DNA from: an uncultured Desulfobacterales bacterium
Lineage (GTDB): Bacteria; Desulfobacterota; Desulfobacteria; Desulfobacterales; G020354645
DNA: 13,006 nt
Assembly: GCA_947259865.1 (NCBI GenBank)
Contig: CAMYNZ010000065.1
Location: 1 to 13,006, forward strand
Reading direction: 5' to 3'
Program-made: the position numbers and the translations under genes
Part shown: positions 6,698 to 13,006 of the stretch, piece by piece
Layout of the letters: each line of letters opens with the position of its first letter
Numbering within the stretch: the first letter of the stretch is position 1
The notes under the pieces: model-generated
What the model was told of the DNA's origin: nothing
The model's database searches: none
What the model saw: only the letters and a program-made list of their open reading frames with translations

Positions 6698-6773
6698 GGG
6701 CTGTTACCCAAATCCGTTTGAGGGATCACTAAAAGATTTTAGACATCGTGAACCGGGATCTGGGAAACAGCCC
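6698..6773 (+). promoter_or_regulatory. Hairpin leader upstream of kdsD, one arm a dispersed repeat
   Basis: GGGCTGTTACCCAAATCC (6698-6715) pairs with GGATCTGGGAAACAGCCC (6756-6773) at 16 of 18 positions. The 40-base loop contains a smaller hairpin, CTAAA and TTTAG. The left arm plus the next seven bases (6698-6722) recurs at 22 of 25 positions upstream of the HD-GYP gene. There is no T run after it, so it is not a simple terminator. It could be a leader structure, a repeat-derived element or an IS remnant. Confidence 0.5.
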
Positions 6774-6847
6774 GTGAACTGTTGACCCCTTACTTGACTG
6801 ACAATCTTAGGCTGCGACCCAATCAAACCCTCGATGGGAGTATAAAA

Positions 6848-7855
6848 TTGACATCCTATAATTCAGAACGGCAGAACAAAAATAAAATTGTCGATAAAGC
6901 GATTGAAGTCCTCAAAATAGAAGCACAGGGAATCTTAAAGGTGGCCGACCGTATCGATAAAAATTTTGTCAACATGGTGGAACAGATTTGCAGCTCCAGG
7001 GGGCGTTTGATTGTTGGGGGGATCGGTAAATCCGGCATAATAGCCCGAAAGATTGTTGCTACCCTGAACAGCACGGGGACAAGATCCCTTTTTTTGCATC
7101 CGGTTGAAGCCATGCACGGTGACCTGGGTATGGTTTCACAAGATGATATCTTTCTTGCGCTTTCCAACAGCGGAGAAACCGACGAGCTCAATATGCTAAT
7201 TCCCAATGTGCGCAATATCGGTTGCACGGTTATCGCCTTTACCGGCAATCCAAATTCCACCTTGGCCGGGCAAAGCGACATTGTCATTGATGTCGGTGTC
7301 GACTGTGAAGCCTGCCCGATGGGCTTGGCCCCAACCGCCAGTACGACCGCTCTGGTGGCAATGGGAGATGCCCTTGCGGTTGCCTTGATCGACAAAAAAC
7401 AAATCAAAGCCGATGATTTTAAAAAACTTCATCCCGCTGGTGCCCTGGGACAGCGTTTATCCAGTAAAGTAAAAGATCTTATGGTTACCGGTAAAAAGTT
7501 GCCGCTAATATATGAAAGTGCCACAATGGAAAGAGCCGTTGAAATACTGGATCAAGGACGTTTGGGGGCAACACTGGTATTAAAACCCGACCATAAGCTG
7601 TCAGGTATCATTACCGATGGCGATTTGCGCCGCGCGGTGGCATTCAAAAAACCGATTTTTGAGCAAAGTGTTTTGGCAGTCATGACCACAAACCCGCGCA
7701 GGGTTGGACCGAATTCTCCAACCTATGACGCTTTGAACATAATGGAACAATATCAGATCACGGTTCTTCCGGTAACGGATTCCAGCGGCAAAGTTCTCGG
7801 CATCCTGCACCTGCACGACATTCTGGGTAAAGGCGAATTCAAATTCACCGTTTAG
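6848..7855 (+). CDS. kdsD: KdsD, D-arabinose 5-phosphate isomerase
   Basis: Interconverts ribulose 5-phosphate and arabinose 5-phosphate, the first step to Kdo for lipopolysaccharide. With the TTG start at 6848 the protein has 335 residues (E. coli KdsD has 328). An N-terminal SIS domain holds GGIGKSG at 58-64, EAMHGDLG and LHPAGALGQRL; two CBS domains follow from about 210 to the end (LMVTGKKLPL, GIITDGDLRRAV, VMTTNPRRV). Four catalytic residues known in E. coli (Lys59, Glu111, Glu152, His193) align here with a constant shift of two: Lys61, Glu113, Glu154, His195. TTG 6848 is preferred because GGGAG lies seven bases upstream; an in-frame TTG at 6782 has no ribosome site. KdsD is favoured over the paralogue GutQ because no sugar-alcohol genes are nearby. 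The phosphofructokinase gene follows after 31 bases, probably in the same operon. Confidence 0.93.
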   Translation: MTSYNSERQNKNKIVDKAIEVLKIEAQGILKVADRIDKNFVNMVEQICSSRGRLIVGGIGKSGIIARKIVATLNSTGTRSLFLHPVEAMHGDLGMVSQDDIFLALSNSGETDELNMLIPNVRNIGCTVIAFTGNPNSTLAGQSDIVIDVGVDCEACPMGLAPTASTTALVAMGDALAVALIDKKQIKADDFKKLHPAGALGQRLSSKVKDLMVTGKKLPLIYESATMERAVEILDQGRLGATLVLKPDHKLSGIITDGDLRRAVAFKKPIFEQSVLAVMTTNPRRVGPNSPTYDALNIMEQYQITVLPVTDSSGKVLGILHLHDILGKGEFKFTV

Positions 7856-7886
7856 CTGACGGCCGGGACGCAAAAGGATGAAAGCA

Positions 7887-9215
7887 ATGAAAAATAATGA
7901 ATCCATCGATACGATCATTCCCTCTTTAGGCCAGGCAAAAATTCCATCCCCGAAAAAGCACCGACTGGATGGTCCCCGGGGAACCAGTTTTGTTTCCGAC
8001 GACGAGCGCGTGTCTGTGGATGTCAATGTGGCTCACATAAAGCAAATGATTCAGGCCGGCATGGAACCAGCCTCATTTGAAACGGCCGGCCCCCGGGAAA
8101 AGATATATTTCGATCCGAGCAAACTGAGATGCGCGCTGGTTACCTGCGGCGGACTGTGTCCGGGTCTGAATGACATTATCCGTGCCGTTGTGTTGGAGTT
8201 GTACTACGGCTACGGCGTCCGTAATATTTACGGAATTCAGTACGGTCTTGAAGGATTTATTCCAAAATACGGTCACGATGTCATTGATCTCAATCCGGAC
8301 ATTGTTTGCAATATTCTCGATATGGGAGGATCCATCCTGGGATCTTCACGGGGTCCCCAGCCCATGGAAGAAATTGTGGACAGCCTGGAACGGATGAATG
8401 TGGGTATCCTTTTCATGATCGGCGGCGACGGCACCTTAATGGCTGCCAGCAGGATAGCCGAGACCATTACCGAAAGGAGCCTCAAAATCAGTGTGGTTGG
8501 AATACCCAAAACAATCGATAATGACATCCACATGGTATCCCGGTCGTTTGGGTTTGATACGGCCGTGGATGTGGCCAGTCGTGCGATCAAGGGTGCCCAT
8601 AACGAAGCTAAGGGATACCCCAACGGAATCGGCCTCATAAAACTGATGGGCAGGTATTCCGGCTTTATTGCGGCAACAGCCGCCCTGGCCCAACAGGATG
8701 TTAATTTCGTCTTGATTCCTGAGATCGACGTTGATCTGGAAGGAGAAAACGGTCTGTTGCGCAACCTGGAAAAACGGTTGCAATTACGAGGACATGCGGT
8801 AATTGTGGTCGCTGAGGGTTTTGGTCAAAAGTTTTTTTCAGATGCGGGCGAAGAACGCGATGCTTCCGGAAACATCAAATTGATGGATATCGGCCTGTAC
8901 CTGAAGGATACGATTTGCGCTTACTTCAGCCAAAAAGGTTTAGACATTTCACTAAAGTTCATTGATCCCAGCTATATGATCAGGAGCCTGCCGGCAAATG
9001 CCAACGACAGCGTATTTTGCGGATTTTTAGGCCGTGATGCCGTTCATGCCGGAATGGCGGGGAAAACCAAACTAATCACCAGCCACTGGAACAATTTTTT
9101 TGTTCACGTCCCCCTGAAACTATCCGCGGGGAACCGCAAGCATGTTACCTCAGATGGAAAATTATGGCGCAGTGTCCTTGAGGCAACCGGGCAGGGGTCT
9201 TTAAAAAACGACTAG
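7887..9215 (+). CDS. 6-phosphofructokinase, long plant/trypanosome-like form
   Basis: Phosphorylates fructose 6-phosphate to the 1,6-bisphosphate in glycolysis. I use ATG 7887 (442 residues) because AAGGA lies eight bases upstream; ATG 7878 directly abuts that site. Numbering from 7878, the core begins about residue 82 after an N-terminal extension: CGGLCPGLND (90-99, nucleotide site), GGDGT (182-186), GIPKTIDND with catalytic Asp214, MGR (257-259), AEG (312-314) and YMIRSLPANANDS near the C-terminus. Gly in GGDGT is typical of ATP-dependent enzymes (PPi-dependent ones have Asp there), while Lys in PKTIDND is shared by PPi enzymes and by ATP-dependent plant and trypanosome enzymes. ATP is therefore the more likely phosphate donor, but related sequences have been annotated as PPi-dependent. 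It is the last gene of the kdsD unit. Confidence 0.88.
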   Translation: MKNNESIDTIIPSLGQAKIPSPKKHRLDGPRGTSFVSDDERVSVDVNVAHIKQMIQAGMEPASFETAGPREKIYFDPSKLRCALVTCGGLCPGLNDIIRAVVLELYYGYGVRNIYGIQYGLEGFIPKYGHDVIDLNPDIVCNILDMGGSILGSSRGPQPMEEIVDSLERMNVGILFMIGGDGTLMAASRIAETITERSLKISVVGIPKTIDNDIHMVSRSFGFDTAVDVASRAIKGAHNEAKGYPNGIGLIKLMGRYSGFIAATAALAQQDVNFVLIPEIDVDLEGENGLLRNLEKRLQLRGHAVIVVAEGFGQKFFSDAGEERDASGNIKLMDIGLYLKDTICAYFSQKGLDISLKFIDPSYMIRSLPANANDSVFCGFLGRDAVHAGMAGKTKLITSHWNNFFVHVPLKLSAGNRKHVTSDGKLWRSVLEATGQGSLKND

Positions 9216-9358
9216 AAGCTATCTCAAAAATGCATCTAGCGTCCAATGGCCGTGTTGTCCCGCGGCTTGAAATGCTCACGTACTAGGGTGTACGCTCCGC
9301 TTTCAAACCGCGGGACGCCTTGCCATTGAACGCGATCTACTATTTTTGAGACAGCTTC
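9215..9358. repeat. Large imperfect palindrome between convergent genes
   Basis: The two halves (9215-9286 and 9287-9358) are imperfect reverse complements over their whole length, centred between GTAC (9280-9283) and GTAC (9290-9293). Matching blocks include GAAGCT, TCTCAAAAAT, CAATGGC, GTCCCGCGG and TTGAAA. It fills nearly all of the gap between the stops of the phosphofructokinase and lipoprotein genes. It looks like a palindromic extragenic repeat and may end transcription from both sides, though a T run (9201-9206 read on the minus strand) exists only on one side and some bases away. Confidence 0.8.
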
Positions 9359-9383
9359 AAGTATCCTGTCCCGGGGATAACGA

Positions 9384-11411
9384 CTAGTATGACTCCAGTT
9401 CTAAAAATCTCTTGCCTTTGATGCGGAGAAGGCTGAGTTGCTTTTTAACTTCTCCGTTAACATCGAATGAGGTGAGCCCGGTTACGCCCTGAAAATCTCT
9501 CAGATTTAGTAATTCGTTTTTGATAGCAATCCGGGACCGGATATCGGGTCGGGTCACAATTTCAAACAACATCATGGCCGTATCAAAAGTGGTTGCTTCA
9601 ATAAATCCCGGGGTTTCGCCGTAGGTGTCTTCAAATTTTCGGATAAAGTCTCTGACCCGTCTGGAACTGCTTTGCGCAAAAAAGCCATCCGTCAAAATGG
9701 CCCCCTGGACATAGTCTTTTGCCATTTCAATCAACTTGTTCGAATGCCACAGGTTGGTGCCCAGCAGATATACGTCTTCCACATCATAAAAGGCCAGTTG
9801 GGGAATAATAAGCCCACTCATTTTGGGAGAGTCGGGAATAAAAACGGCCTCAAAATCGATAATTGCCTGTGGTTCTGCCTCCTTATCCTCCTTTTCGCCG
9901 GCGTCATCATAATTCTCCTTCTCCATAGTTTCTCCCGGGTCGTTATCGTCGTCGGGTTCACCGTTACCGGCACCGCCCATGGCGGCGACGATTTCTTTCA
10001 GATCCTCGGGTACTTCGTAGTGCAGCCCCACAAGCTTTTTGATGGGAATCGCGATATCCGTGTGGGATGGATCGTAGGTTTCGACCCCCACCACGGTACC
10101 GCCGTATTTTATAACCTCATCCCAAAATAAATTCATAAAAGTCGTACCGTATTTTTCATTGGGATAAAGAACCGCGAACTTTTTGACACCCAGTTTATCT
10201 GCCGCAAAGCCAACAATCGTTTCAACCTGCATTTTGGGTGTTAGATAGTTTCGAAAGACTTTATCGCCGATTTCAGTGATATTTTCCTTCTGGGTGATTG
10301 TAATTATGGGAATCCCATAATCCTGCGCAATTGTGGCTGCCGTTTCGGCCGTAAATATAGGGCCGATAATCGCAGCAACTTGCTCATCTATTAACGCCTG
10401 AACAGCGGCTCTGGCTTTATCTGGATCGGCGCCCGTATCCTTGATGACAAGATTTATGGAGGGGTCAATACCCCGGGAGCTGAATAGTCCGAAGGCCAAC
10501 TCGATTCCTTTCAGGGCCCGGTTACCGTATTTTTTATACGGTCCGCTGAGGGGCAGCAAACAGCCGACTGCGTTTCGTCGATATACAAACTTTTCCGAGA
10601 TTTCGTCCATCAAGCTTTTAGCGTCTTGAATACTTTCATGATCGGGATAGCTCTTGATAAATTCTGATAAGGCCTGCATGGCCTCTTCGAAGTGTTCGTC
10701 TACTGAATAGGTAAGTCCGAGCTGGTATAACAGATATCCCTTGGGCAGTTCCTCCTGCACATGACCCAATAATGATTGAAGGGCAGTGGTATCCAAACGG
10801 CTGATGGCCTTTTTCAGCTTATCAATCAGGATTTCCTGATCCGCTGCGGCCGCATCCTTATGGGCCATCGTATAAAAATATACGGCGTCTTCCGGGGCCT
10901 CTTGCGCCACATAGGTATCGCCCAAAATCGTGTAAGTCTTGACAATTAGGTCTTTGGAAACGGTTTGCTCAAGAATGTTGGAGGCCAGCTGAATAACGGC
11001 CTCATATTGACCCTGATGGTATAACGTGGCCAGAATGTCAACTTTTGCTTGACCGACGAATGGGCTGTCGGGATATTCGGCCAAAATACGTTTGTAGGTC
11101 TCCAGCGCGGTCTGATAATCTTCTGAGGCCGTGTGGATGGCCCCGATCCGCAAGAGAATCTGGGGGGCAAATCTTCCTGCCGGGTAATCGGCAAGATAGC
11201 TTCTGTAAATTTTAAGCGCCTTGTCGTAGGATTCAGCTTTAAAGAAATTTTCGGCTCGCAAAAAAATTTCCTCTTCCAAATCGGCAGCTCCGTGCACGGG
11301 TCCCACCACCGGTTTGGGCACACAGGACCCTAAAAGAAAAAGGATTGCAGACAGGATGACGACGGTTCCGAAAATATTGCTATAAAATTCAAGGCGGTGT
11401 GTTATTCTCAT
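9384..11411 (-). CDS. Lipoprotein with TPRs and a type I periplasmic-binding domain (LpoA-like architecture)
   Basis: A 675-residue exported lipoprotein. The N-terminus is basic, then hydrophobic, ending in the lipobox LLGSC with Cys30 as the lipidation site. Residues about 45-270 carry TPR-like helical repeats (for example YDKALKIYRSYLADYP, YQTALETYKRILAEYP, FEEAMQALSEFIKSYP). From about 280 a type I solute-binding fold begins (AVGCLLPLSGPYKKYGNRALKG, AAIIGPIFTAETAA) and runs to the end, interrupted at about 481-516 by an acidic, low-complexity insert. E. coli LpoA, an outer-membrane activator of penicillin-binding protein 1A, has the same order of domains and similar length, so an envelope role is plausible. 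It could instead be a branched-chain-amino-acid-type binding protein, but no permease or ATPase gene is nearby. AAGGAGA precedes the ATG. It lies 41 bases after the HD-GYP gene on the same strand, probably in one operon. Confidence 0.85.
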   Translation of the reverse strand: MRITHRLEFYSNIFGTVVILSAILFLLGSCVPKPVVGPVHGAADLEEEIFLRAENFFKAESYDKALKIYRSYLADYPAGRFAPQILLRIGAIHTASEDYQTALETYKRILAEYPDSPFVGQAKVDILATLYHQGQYEAVIQLASNILEQTVSKDLIVKTYTILGDTYVAQEAPEDAVYFYTMAHKDAAAADQEILIDKLKKAISRLDTTALQSLLGHVQEELPKGYLLYQLGLTYSVDEHFEEAMQALSEFIKSYPDHESIQDAKSLMDEISEKFVYRRNAVGCLLPLSGPYKKYGNRALKGIELAFGLFSSRGIDPSINLVIKDTGADPDKARAAVQALIDEQVAAIIGPIFTAETAATIAQDYGIPIITITQKENITEIGDKVFRNYLTPKMQVETIVGFAADKLGVKKFAVLYPNEKYGTTFMNLFWDEVIKYGGTVVGVETYDPSHTDIAIPIKKLVGLHYEVPEDLKEIVAAMGGAGNGEPDDDNDPGETMEKENYDDAGEKEDKEAEPQAIIDFEAVFIPDSPKMSGLIIPQLAFYDVEDVYLLGTNLWHSNKLIEMAKDYVQGAILTDGFFAQSSSRRVRDFIRKFEDTYGETPGFIEATTFDTAMMLFEIVTRPDIRSRIAIKNELLNLRDFQGVTGLTSFDVNGEVKKQLSLLRIKGKRFLELESY

Positions 11412-11452
11412 CTAAGGTCTCCTTGGCATACTTGAAAAATGGCCGTCGCTGG

Positions 11453-12688
11453 TTAAACACCATCACTGTAGCGTGCCTGTATCGACCGGATGACATCCAG
11501 ACAGGAGAAAAAGATTTCCACCAATTCGGAATCAAAGTGGTGACCGGCCTCCTTCTCAATGGTGGTTAGGACTTCGGATTCGTCCCAGGCTTCTTTGTAA
11601 ATTCGGGCTGAAGATAAAGCATCATATACGTCCGCCAGGGCCACGATTCTGCCGAATAAAGGGATTTCCTCGCCTTTTTTTCCGAGGGGTTTGCCCTCCG
11701 GTGAGATGTGCCCGTTGATGGGATTTCCGGTGATAATATCAACATAGCCAGGGTACCCGTCACCGTCCCAGCGTTCGTGATGGTTCAGGGCAACCAGGGA
11801 AGCTGCATCATCAAAATCCGATTGACGCCCCAGAAAAAGCTGGGCCCCCAGCACCGTATGTTGCTTCATAATCTCATATTCATCATTATTAAATCGTCCG
11901 GGTTTTTTCAGGATTATATCCGAGATGGCTACTTTGCCGACATCGTGGAGCATGGCCGCCATGCGAAGAACATCTCGATTTTTATCGATGATTTTTTGAG
12001 ACAGGCTGCGCTTCAAGGCCCATTTCTCATAAAGTTCCACGGCAAATCCCCCGACACGATTAACATGGGCACCCGTTTCTTTGGGATCGCGCAATTCGGC
12101 CATCTTGATCATACGAAGAATGATAGCCCGCGTCATTTGCGCACGCTCCAGGGCCACAGCGGCGATGCTGGCAAAATGCATCATCATTTTTTCGTCTTTT
12201 TCGGAAAATGGAATTACCCGCTTTTGGGCATCCTGGGCGTTAATAATTTGGAGGATGCCCAATAAATCACCATTGGCCGCTTTTAATGGTATCGTGAGCA
12301 CGGATTTTGTGTTGTAGTTGGATTTCTGGTCAAATTCCTTGCCAAACTGATAGGGCCGGGTGGGCTCAAGCCGGTAAACATCCGGCAGGTTTAGTGGGCG
12401 TCCGGTGGCGGCAACATAACCGGCAATACTCTGCTCGTTTATGGGAAGAGAAAATGTTGAATAAATAAGTTTCTCACCCGAACGGAGACGTTTTTGCAGG
12501 GTATCATTCTGGGTGTAAGTGAATTGAAGGGTGTCTTTTTGAACAATATAAATAGAGCCGGCATCGGCATTCACAAACCGACGGGCCTGGGTTAAGATAT
12601 GCTCCATTAAGATATCCAGATCGCTGACCTGGTTGAGCTCAATTACCAAGTGTGTCAGGGTGTCCAGTTTTTCCTTTTCGGTCAACAC
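11453..12688 (-). CDS. GAF-HD-GYP protein, probable cyclic-di-GMP phosphodiesterase
   Basis: A 411-residue cytoplasmic protein. A GAF sensor domain covers about 10-180 (ILMEHILTQARRFVNADAGS, SIAGYVAATGRPLNLPDVY, VLTIPLKAANGDLLGILQIIN). The HD-GYP domain follows: AAMLHDVGKVAISD with His248 and Asp249, then HHERWDGDGYP from 303 containing both the HHE and GYP signatures, and RIVALADVYDAL. These are the residues expected of an active enzyme that hydrolyses c-di-GMP to GMP. Between GYP and the next block (GKKGEEIPLFGR) there is an extra stretch of about 24 residues (314-337) compared with the usual short link. There is no transmembrane segment or response-regulator domain. GTG 12688 is the likely start, with AGGAG about five bases upstream; TTG 12685 is also possible. 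The lipoprotein gene follows after 41 bases. Confidence 0.93.
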   Translation of the reverse strand: MLTEKEKLDTLTHLVIELNQVSDLDILMEHILTQARRFVNADAGSIYIVQKDTLQFTYTQNDTLQKRLRSGEKLIYSTFSLPINEQSIAGYVAATGRPLNLPDVYRLEPTRPYQFGKEFDQKSNYNTKSVLTIPLKAANGDLLGILQIINAQDAQKRVIPFSEKDEKMMMHFASIAAVALERAQMTRAIILRMIKMAELRDPKETGAHVNRVGGFAVELYEKWALKRSLSQKIIDKNRDVLRMAAMLHDVGKVAISDIILKKPGRFNNDEYEIMKQHTVLGAQLFLGRQSDFDDAASLVALNHHERWDGDGYPGYVDIITGNPINGHISPEGKPLGKKGEEIPLFGRIVALADVYDALSSARIYKEAWDESEVLTTIEKEAGHHFDSELVEIFFSCLDVIRSIQARYSDGV

Positions 12689-12726
12689 GGCAGCTCCTAT
12701 AATAACAGGTACATAACGAGCGGTTG

Positions 12727-12751
12727 CTCAAAAGGAATTGGGCAACAGCCC
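12727..12751 (-). repeat. Second copy of the 25-base repeat, upstream of the HD-GYP gene
   Basis: Read on the minus strand it begins GGGCTGTTGCCCAATTCC and ends TTTGAG. It matches the plus-strand copy at 6698-6722 at 22 of 25 positions. Both copies point toward the start of the next gene (39 bases away here, about 125 at kdsD). GAGC and GCTC beside it (12719-12730) can form a small hairpin. Confidence 0.6.
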
Positions 12752-12809
12752 GTTAAAACATGACACCGGCTACTTATAAGGTTCGTACAAACTTATACCC
12801 TAAATGAGC

Positions 12810-12935
12810 GTAAACAAAATGGAGAATTTAGATAAAAAACCTAATTTAGTGCATTCGTTAAGCGCTATGTAGGCTGTTTACAACGCTTGCATCAGTGAAA
12901 TATAAATTGTCAAAAAACCACTCCATTTTGTTTAC
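12810..12935. mobile_element. 126-base unit with perfect 15-base terminal inverted repeats
   Basis: GTAAACAAAATGGAG (12810-12824) is an exact reverse complement of CTCCATTTTGTTTAC (12921-12935). The pairing can resume inward with AATTTA and TAAATT. Inside, AAGCG (12860-12864) and CGCTT (12884-12888) form a further stem, and GTTTAC occurs again at 12876-12881. The interior is AT-rich and non-coding. The layout suits a MITE or the two ends of a decayed insertion sequence; no target duplication is evident. Confidence 0.55.
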
Positions 12936-12978
12936 CCTGCGGGAAAGCCACGCCAAAGGCGGGCAAGCCGATGTTTAT

Positions 12979-12998
12979 CCGCCAGAGATCTTTGGCGG
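12979..12998. repeat. REP-like GC-rich palindrome
   Basis: CCGCCAGAGATCTTTGGCGG is self-complementary over 20 bases with one mismatched pair position. A related hairpin, CGCCAAAGGCG, lies about 25 bases to the left. Such pairs look like a palindromic extragenic repeat cluster that probably continues past the right edge. Confidence 0.6.
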
Positions 12999-13006
12999 AA
13001 TACCCC

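Larger units (their letters stand above)
12689..13006. other. Gene-free region upstream of the HD-GYP gene
   Basis: I see no credible open reading frame in these 318 bases. They hold the 25-base repeat copy (12727-12751), the 126-base inverted-repeat unit (12810-12935) and a GC-rich palindrome at the right edge (12979-12998). A TATTAT-like box on the minus strand close to the HD-GYP ribosome site could be a -10 element, but no well-spaced -35 box was found. Confidence 0.5.

Noticed and set aside
6782..6847. Longer kdsD start (TTG at 6782)
   Set aside because: There is no ribosome site there, whereas GGGAG lies seven bases before TTG 6848, which also gives the usual family length.
6856..7407. 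183-codon minus-strand frame antisense to kdsD
   Set aside because: It lies entirely within kdsD, whose catalytic residues are all present on the plus strand; this is a shadow frame.
12857..12863. GTTAAGC, resembling the core of an integron attC site
   Set aside because: No partner RYYYAAC core or paired L boxes were found at a suitable distance, and no integrase or cassette genes are present.
1..13006. CRISPR array, toxin-antitoxin, restriction or phage defence genes
   Set aside because: No regularly spaced repeats and no proteins of these classes were found; all large frames are accounted for by metabolic, RNA-modification, transport or signalling genes.

Overview
The window looks like chromosome of a Gram-negative, probably anaerobic, member of the Desulfobacterota (Desulfobacterales-like). 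This is inferred from: a Kdo-pathway arabinose-5-phosphate isomerase (LPS), a PxxKW-type cysteine-rich small protein that I associate with sulfate reducers, a long-form phosphofructokinase, an outer-membrane-type TPR/binding-protein lipoprotein, and a small gene that seems to use selenocysteine. No replicon, phage or conjugation gene is present.

Layout. 127-2128 (minus): argJ (arginine biosynthesis) followed by an RluB/RsuA-type rRNA pseudouridine synthase. 2129-4348 (plus): a 360-base upstream region, a textbook promoter (TTGACA, 17 bases, TAAAAT), then three tightly packed genes: a 60-residue dual-CXXC protein with one in-frame TGA, an AEC-family transporter, and truA. 4498-5805 (minus): a fold-type I aminotransferase, convergent with truA. 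5947-6275 (minus): the PxxKW protein with its own strong intrinsic terminator. 6276-6847: no gene, but a long inverted-repeat element and a structured leader. 6848-9215 (plus): kdsD and a phosphofructokinase, ending in a 144-base palindrome. 9384-12688 (minus): a GAF/HD-GYP signalling protein and a 675-residue lipoprotein with TPRs and a type I periplasmic-binding fold. 12689-13006: no gene, several repeats.

The most interesting item is the small gene at 2492-2674. A conventional gene finder would miss it because TGA codon 21 splits it. On both sides of that codon the frame is continuous and makes sense: CXXC before, CXXC after, and a charged C-terminal tail ending in a Cys-Asp-Arg motif. A stem-loop with a GUC loop lies at the right distance after the TGA to act as a bacterial SECIS element. 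Promoter, gene and SECIS together support a real selenoprotein rather than a decayed gene. From memory it resembles a family named 'dual CXXC motif small (seleno)protein'; I could not check this.

The intergenic regions are rich in repeats: a MITE-like element with 42-base arms, a 25-base repeat upstream of both kdsD and the HD-GYP gene in the same orientation relative to each, a large palindrome between convergent genes, and a 126-base unit bounded by perfect 15-base inverted repeats.
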